From assembly GCA_021202075.1 (NCBI GenBank), contig JAJQDT010000060.1:179460-230448 (forward strand): 50,989 nucleotides of DNA, in the 5' to 3' direction. The notes under the pieces are model-generated. The model was not told the origin of the DNA, did not search any database, and worked only from the letters and a program-made list of their open reading frames with translations. Source of the stretch: Lachnospiraceae bacterium. GTDB taxonomy: Bacteria > Bacillota > Clostridia > Lachnospirales > Lachnospiraceae. Every line of letters starts with the position of its first letter. Position 1 is the first letter of the stretch. Positions 49,387-50,989 of the stretch are shown here, piece by piece. A program made the translations under genes and the position numbers.

Positions 49387-50061
49387 CTATATATTCTCAA
49401 TCTGCCAGTCGATCGGCTCAATTCCATTCTGTTTCAGGAATTTATTTGCCCGCGAAAAATGACGGCACCCGAAAAATCCGCGGTACGCGGAGAGCGGACT
49501 CGGATGCGGTGCTTCCAGAATCAGGTGGTTCGGATTGGTCAGCATCGACTTTTTCATCTGTGCCGGACGACCCCAGAGCAGGTAGACGATCGGACGGTCA
49601 ATCTGGTTCACGGCCCGGATGGCCGCATCGGTAAACTCCTCCCACCCGATGCCGCGGTGCGAGTTCGCCTGATGGGCGCGGACGGTCAGCACCGTATTGA
49701 GCAGCAGCACACCCTGTTCGGCCCATTTGGTCAGATAGCCGTTGTTCGGTATGTAGCAGCCGCAGTCCTCATGCAGCTCCTGATAAATATTAAGCAGCGA
49801 AGGCGGCGGCTGGATGCCCGGCTTCACTGAAAAGCACAGGCCATGTGCCTGCCCCTCTTCATGGTACGGATCCTGGCCAAGAATCACGACCTTCACCTTC
49901 GAGAGCGGCGTAAACGCGAATGCGTTGAAAATGTCATCCGCCGGCGGATAAACCACCCGGCTCCGGTACTCCTCATTGATCTGCCGGTAAAGCTTCGCAT
50001 AGTAAGGCTTTGAAAACTCCGGCTTCAGCGGCGTCAGCCAGTCATTGGAAATCGGCGGCAT
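49387..50061 (-). CDS. ung: uracil-DNA glycosylase, family 1
   Basis: Ung removes uracil from DNA and starts base excision repair. The 224-aa protein has motif A GQDPYHEEGQAHGLCFSV (Asp64, His67), a Pro-rich region PPPSLLNIYQEL, a mid-region LLNTVLTVRAHQANSH, and the leucine-loop motif HPSPLSAYRGFFGCRHFSRAN (His186). All catalytic elements are intact. The start follows GGGAGG, 16 bp after hisF. Confidence 0.96.
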   Translation of the reverse strand: MPPISNDWLTPLKPEFSKPYYAKLYRQINEEYRSRVVYPPADDIFNAFAFTPLSKVKVVILGQDPYHEEGQAHGLCFSVKPGIQPPPSLLNIYQELHEDCGCYIPNNGYLTKWAEQGVLLLNTVLTVRAHQANSHRGIGWEEFTDAAIRAVNQIDRPIVYLLWGRPAQMKKSMLTNPNHLILEAPHPSPLSAYRGFFGCRHFSRANKFLKQNGIEPIDWQIENI

Positions 50062-50077
50062 ATTCGGTTCCTCCCTT

Positions 50078-50839
50078 CTATAGTCTCACACTCACGCCCT
50101 GTCCCCGCAGGTACTGCTTCACCTCGCAGATTTCCAGCTCTTTGTAATGGAACAGGGAAGCCGCAAGCGCCGCGTCCGCCTTTCCCTCCGTCAGCGCATC
50201 GTAGAAATGTTCTTTCGTCCCAGCGCCGCCGGAAGCGATCACCGGAACGGATACATGCTCCGCAATCGTGCGGGTCAGTTCAATATCATAACCCGCTTTC
50301 GTGCCATCGCAGTCCATGCTCGTCAGCAAAATCTCCCCCGCGCCCAGCTCGTCAGCCCGCATCGCCCATTCGACAGCGTCAATCCCCATATCGACACGCC
50401 CGCCGTTTTTATAAATATTCCAGCCGGAACCATCCGGCCTGCGCCTCGCGTCAATCGCCACGACCACACACTGGCGGCCAAACTTTTCCGCCGCGTCATG
50501 AATCAGCTGCGGGTTCATAATCGCCGCAGAATTAATGGAGATCTTGTCCGCGCCCTCTCGCAGCAGCAGGCGGAAATCCTCCACCGTGCGGATGCCGCCG
50601 CCGACCGTGAACGGGATAAACACCTTTTTCGCGACCTCGCGCACCATATCCACAACCGTGCTGCGCGCGTCGGAAGACGCCGTGATATCCAGAAAGACAA
50701 CCTCATCCGCACCAGCTTTATCATAGGCGGCCGCAATCTCGACCGGATCGCCCGCATCTCTTAAATTGACAAAATTCACACCCTTAACCACCCGGCCGTT
50801 TTTCACATCCAGGCAGGGAATGATACGCTTTGTAAACAT
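50078..50839 (-). CDS. hisF: imidazole glycerol phosphate synthase subunit HisF
   Basis: HisF is the cyclase half of IGP synthase (histidine biosynthesis), making IGP and AICAR from PRFAR with ammonia delivered by HisH. The 253-aa (beta/alpha)8-barrel has catalytic Asp11 ([15 protein letters not shown]) and Asp130 (VVAIDARR), phosphate loops FTVGGGIRT and ASGGAGT. The start has AAGGAGAC 7 bases upstream. The other his genes would lie beyond the right edge of the window; ung follows it. Confidence 0.97.
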   Translation of the reverse strand: MFTKRIIPCLDVKNGRVVKGVNFVNLRDAGDPVEIAAAYDKAGADEVVFLDITASSDARSTVVDMVREVAKKVFIPFTVGGGIRTVEDFRLLLREGADKISINSAAIMNPQLIHDAAEKFGRQCVVVAIDARRRPDGSGWNIYKNGGRVDMGIDAVEWAMRADELGAGEILLTSMDCDGTKAGYDIELTRTIAEHVSVPVIASGGAGTKEHFYDALTEGKADAALAASLFHYKELEICEVKQYLRGQGVSVRL

Positions 50840-50989
50840 AGTACTGTCTCCTTATTCACTTGTACATTTCTATTTCGCTATCCTGCTTCATTCTTTCATA
50901 TCCTGCAATCCTGAAACCGTCCGAAATAATTATTATGATTCGGGCGACAAAAGGTAGTCACCTTTGATCATACAATACCGCACCATGAA

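Noticed and set aside
1..50989. tRNA, rRNA, insertion sequence or prophage
   Set aside because: No tRNA-like cloverleaf, rRNA segment, transposase or phage structural gene was recognised on reading both strands.

Overview
The window looks like chromosomal DNA of an anaerobic, endospore-forming Clostridia member, probably a gut Lachnospiraceae. The evidence is the germination protease Gpr, the sporulation regulator SpoIIID, a 2-hydroxyacyl-CoA-dehydratase-type activase module, a periplasmic-type FMN/FAD reductase without haem motifs, an L25/Ctc ribosomal protein, AGGAGG-type ribosome binding sites and sigma-A type promoters (TTGACA-17-TATAAT). I see no rRNA, tRNA, insertion sequence, prophage or CRISPR array. 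Most genes lie on the minus strand.

Layout. 1-6.7 kb: a small ORF and an AraC regulator (+), then glycogen synthase, an Hpt protein with a REC-GGDEF-EAL-REC response regulator, and a NahK-like sugar kinase. 6.8-10 kb: sugar nucleotidyltransferase, Sfp-type phosphopantetheinyl transferase and aldo/keto reductase. 10.5-13.6 kb: a three-gene module of a DUF2229 protein, an HGD-D-like Fe-S protein and an ATP-dependent activase. 13.8-17.1 kb: gpr, then hicAB converging within 2 bp on a HipA-like kinase gene that has its own promoter and a LacI-type palindrome. 17.4-23.7 kb: gltB-gltD, preceded by a 55-codon leader ORF. 24-28.2 kb: a cell-envelope group (CPBP protease, TcaA-like and YARHG proteins, and an unknown anchored protein). 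28.6-34 kb: a HemW-like radical SAM gene converging on a Tat-exported flavin reductase, which is followed by its apparent LytTR two-component system. 34.3-40.8 kb: ctc/L25, amidase, HD hydrolase, PfkB kinase, SpoIIID, an NlpC/P60 cell-wall hydrolase and an XRE regulator. 41-42.5 kb: a divergent XRE/unknown pair around a 20-bp palindrome, and a small conserved gene. 42.9-46.5 kb: a carbohydrate ABC importer without its ATPase. 46.9-50.8 kb: Zn-PLC-like protein, UMF1-family transporter, uracil-DNA glycosylase and hisF.

The best leads are four. First, the split DUF2229/HGD-D/activase redox module. Second, two LytTR-type direct repeats (CCAGTTAGT and CCAGTTGGT, 21 bp apart) placed just upstream of a promoter with a poor -35, between the LytTR kinase gene and the flavin reductase gene. 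Third, a perfect 11-bp hairpin that would bury the SpoIIID ribosome binding site. Fourth, the leader ORF upstream of gltB. Intergenic DNA is rich in dispersed palindromic repeats, some with compensatory changes in the stems, and in short tandem repeats. Several conserved enzymes also carry low-complexity inserts.

All assignments come from reading motifs and context. No database search or structure prediction was run.
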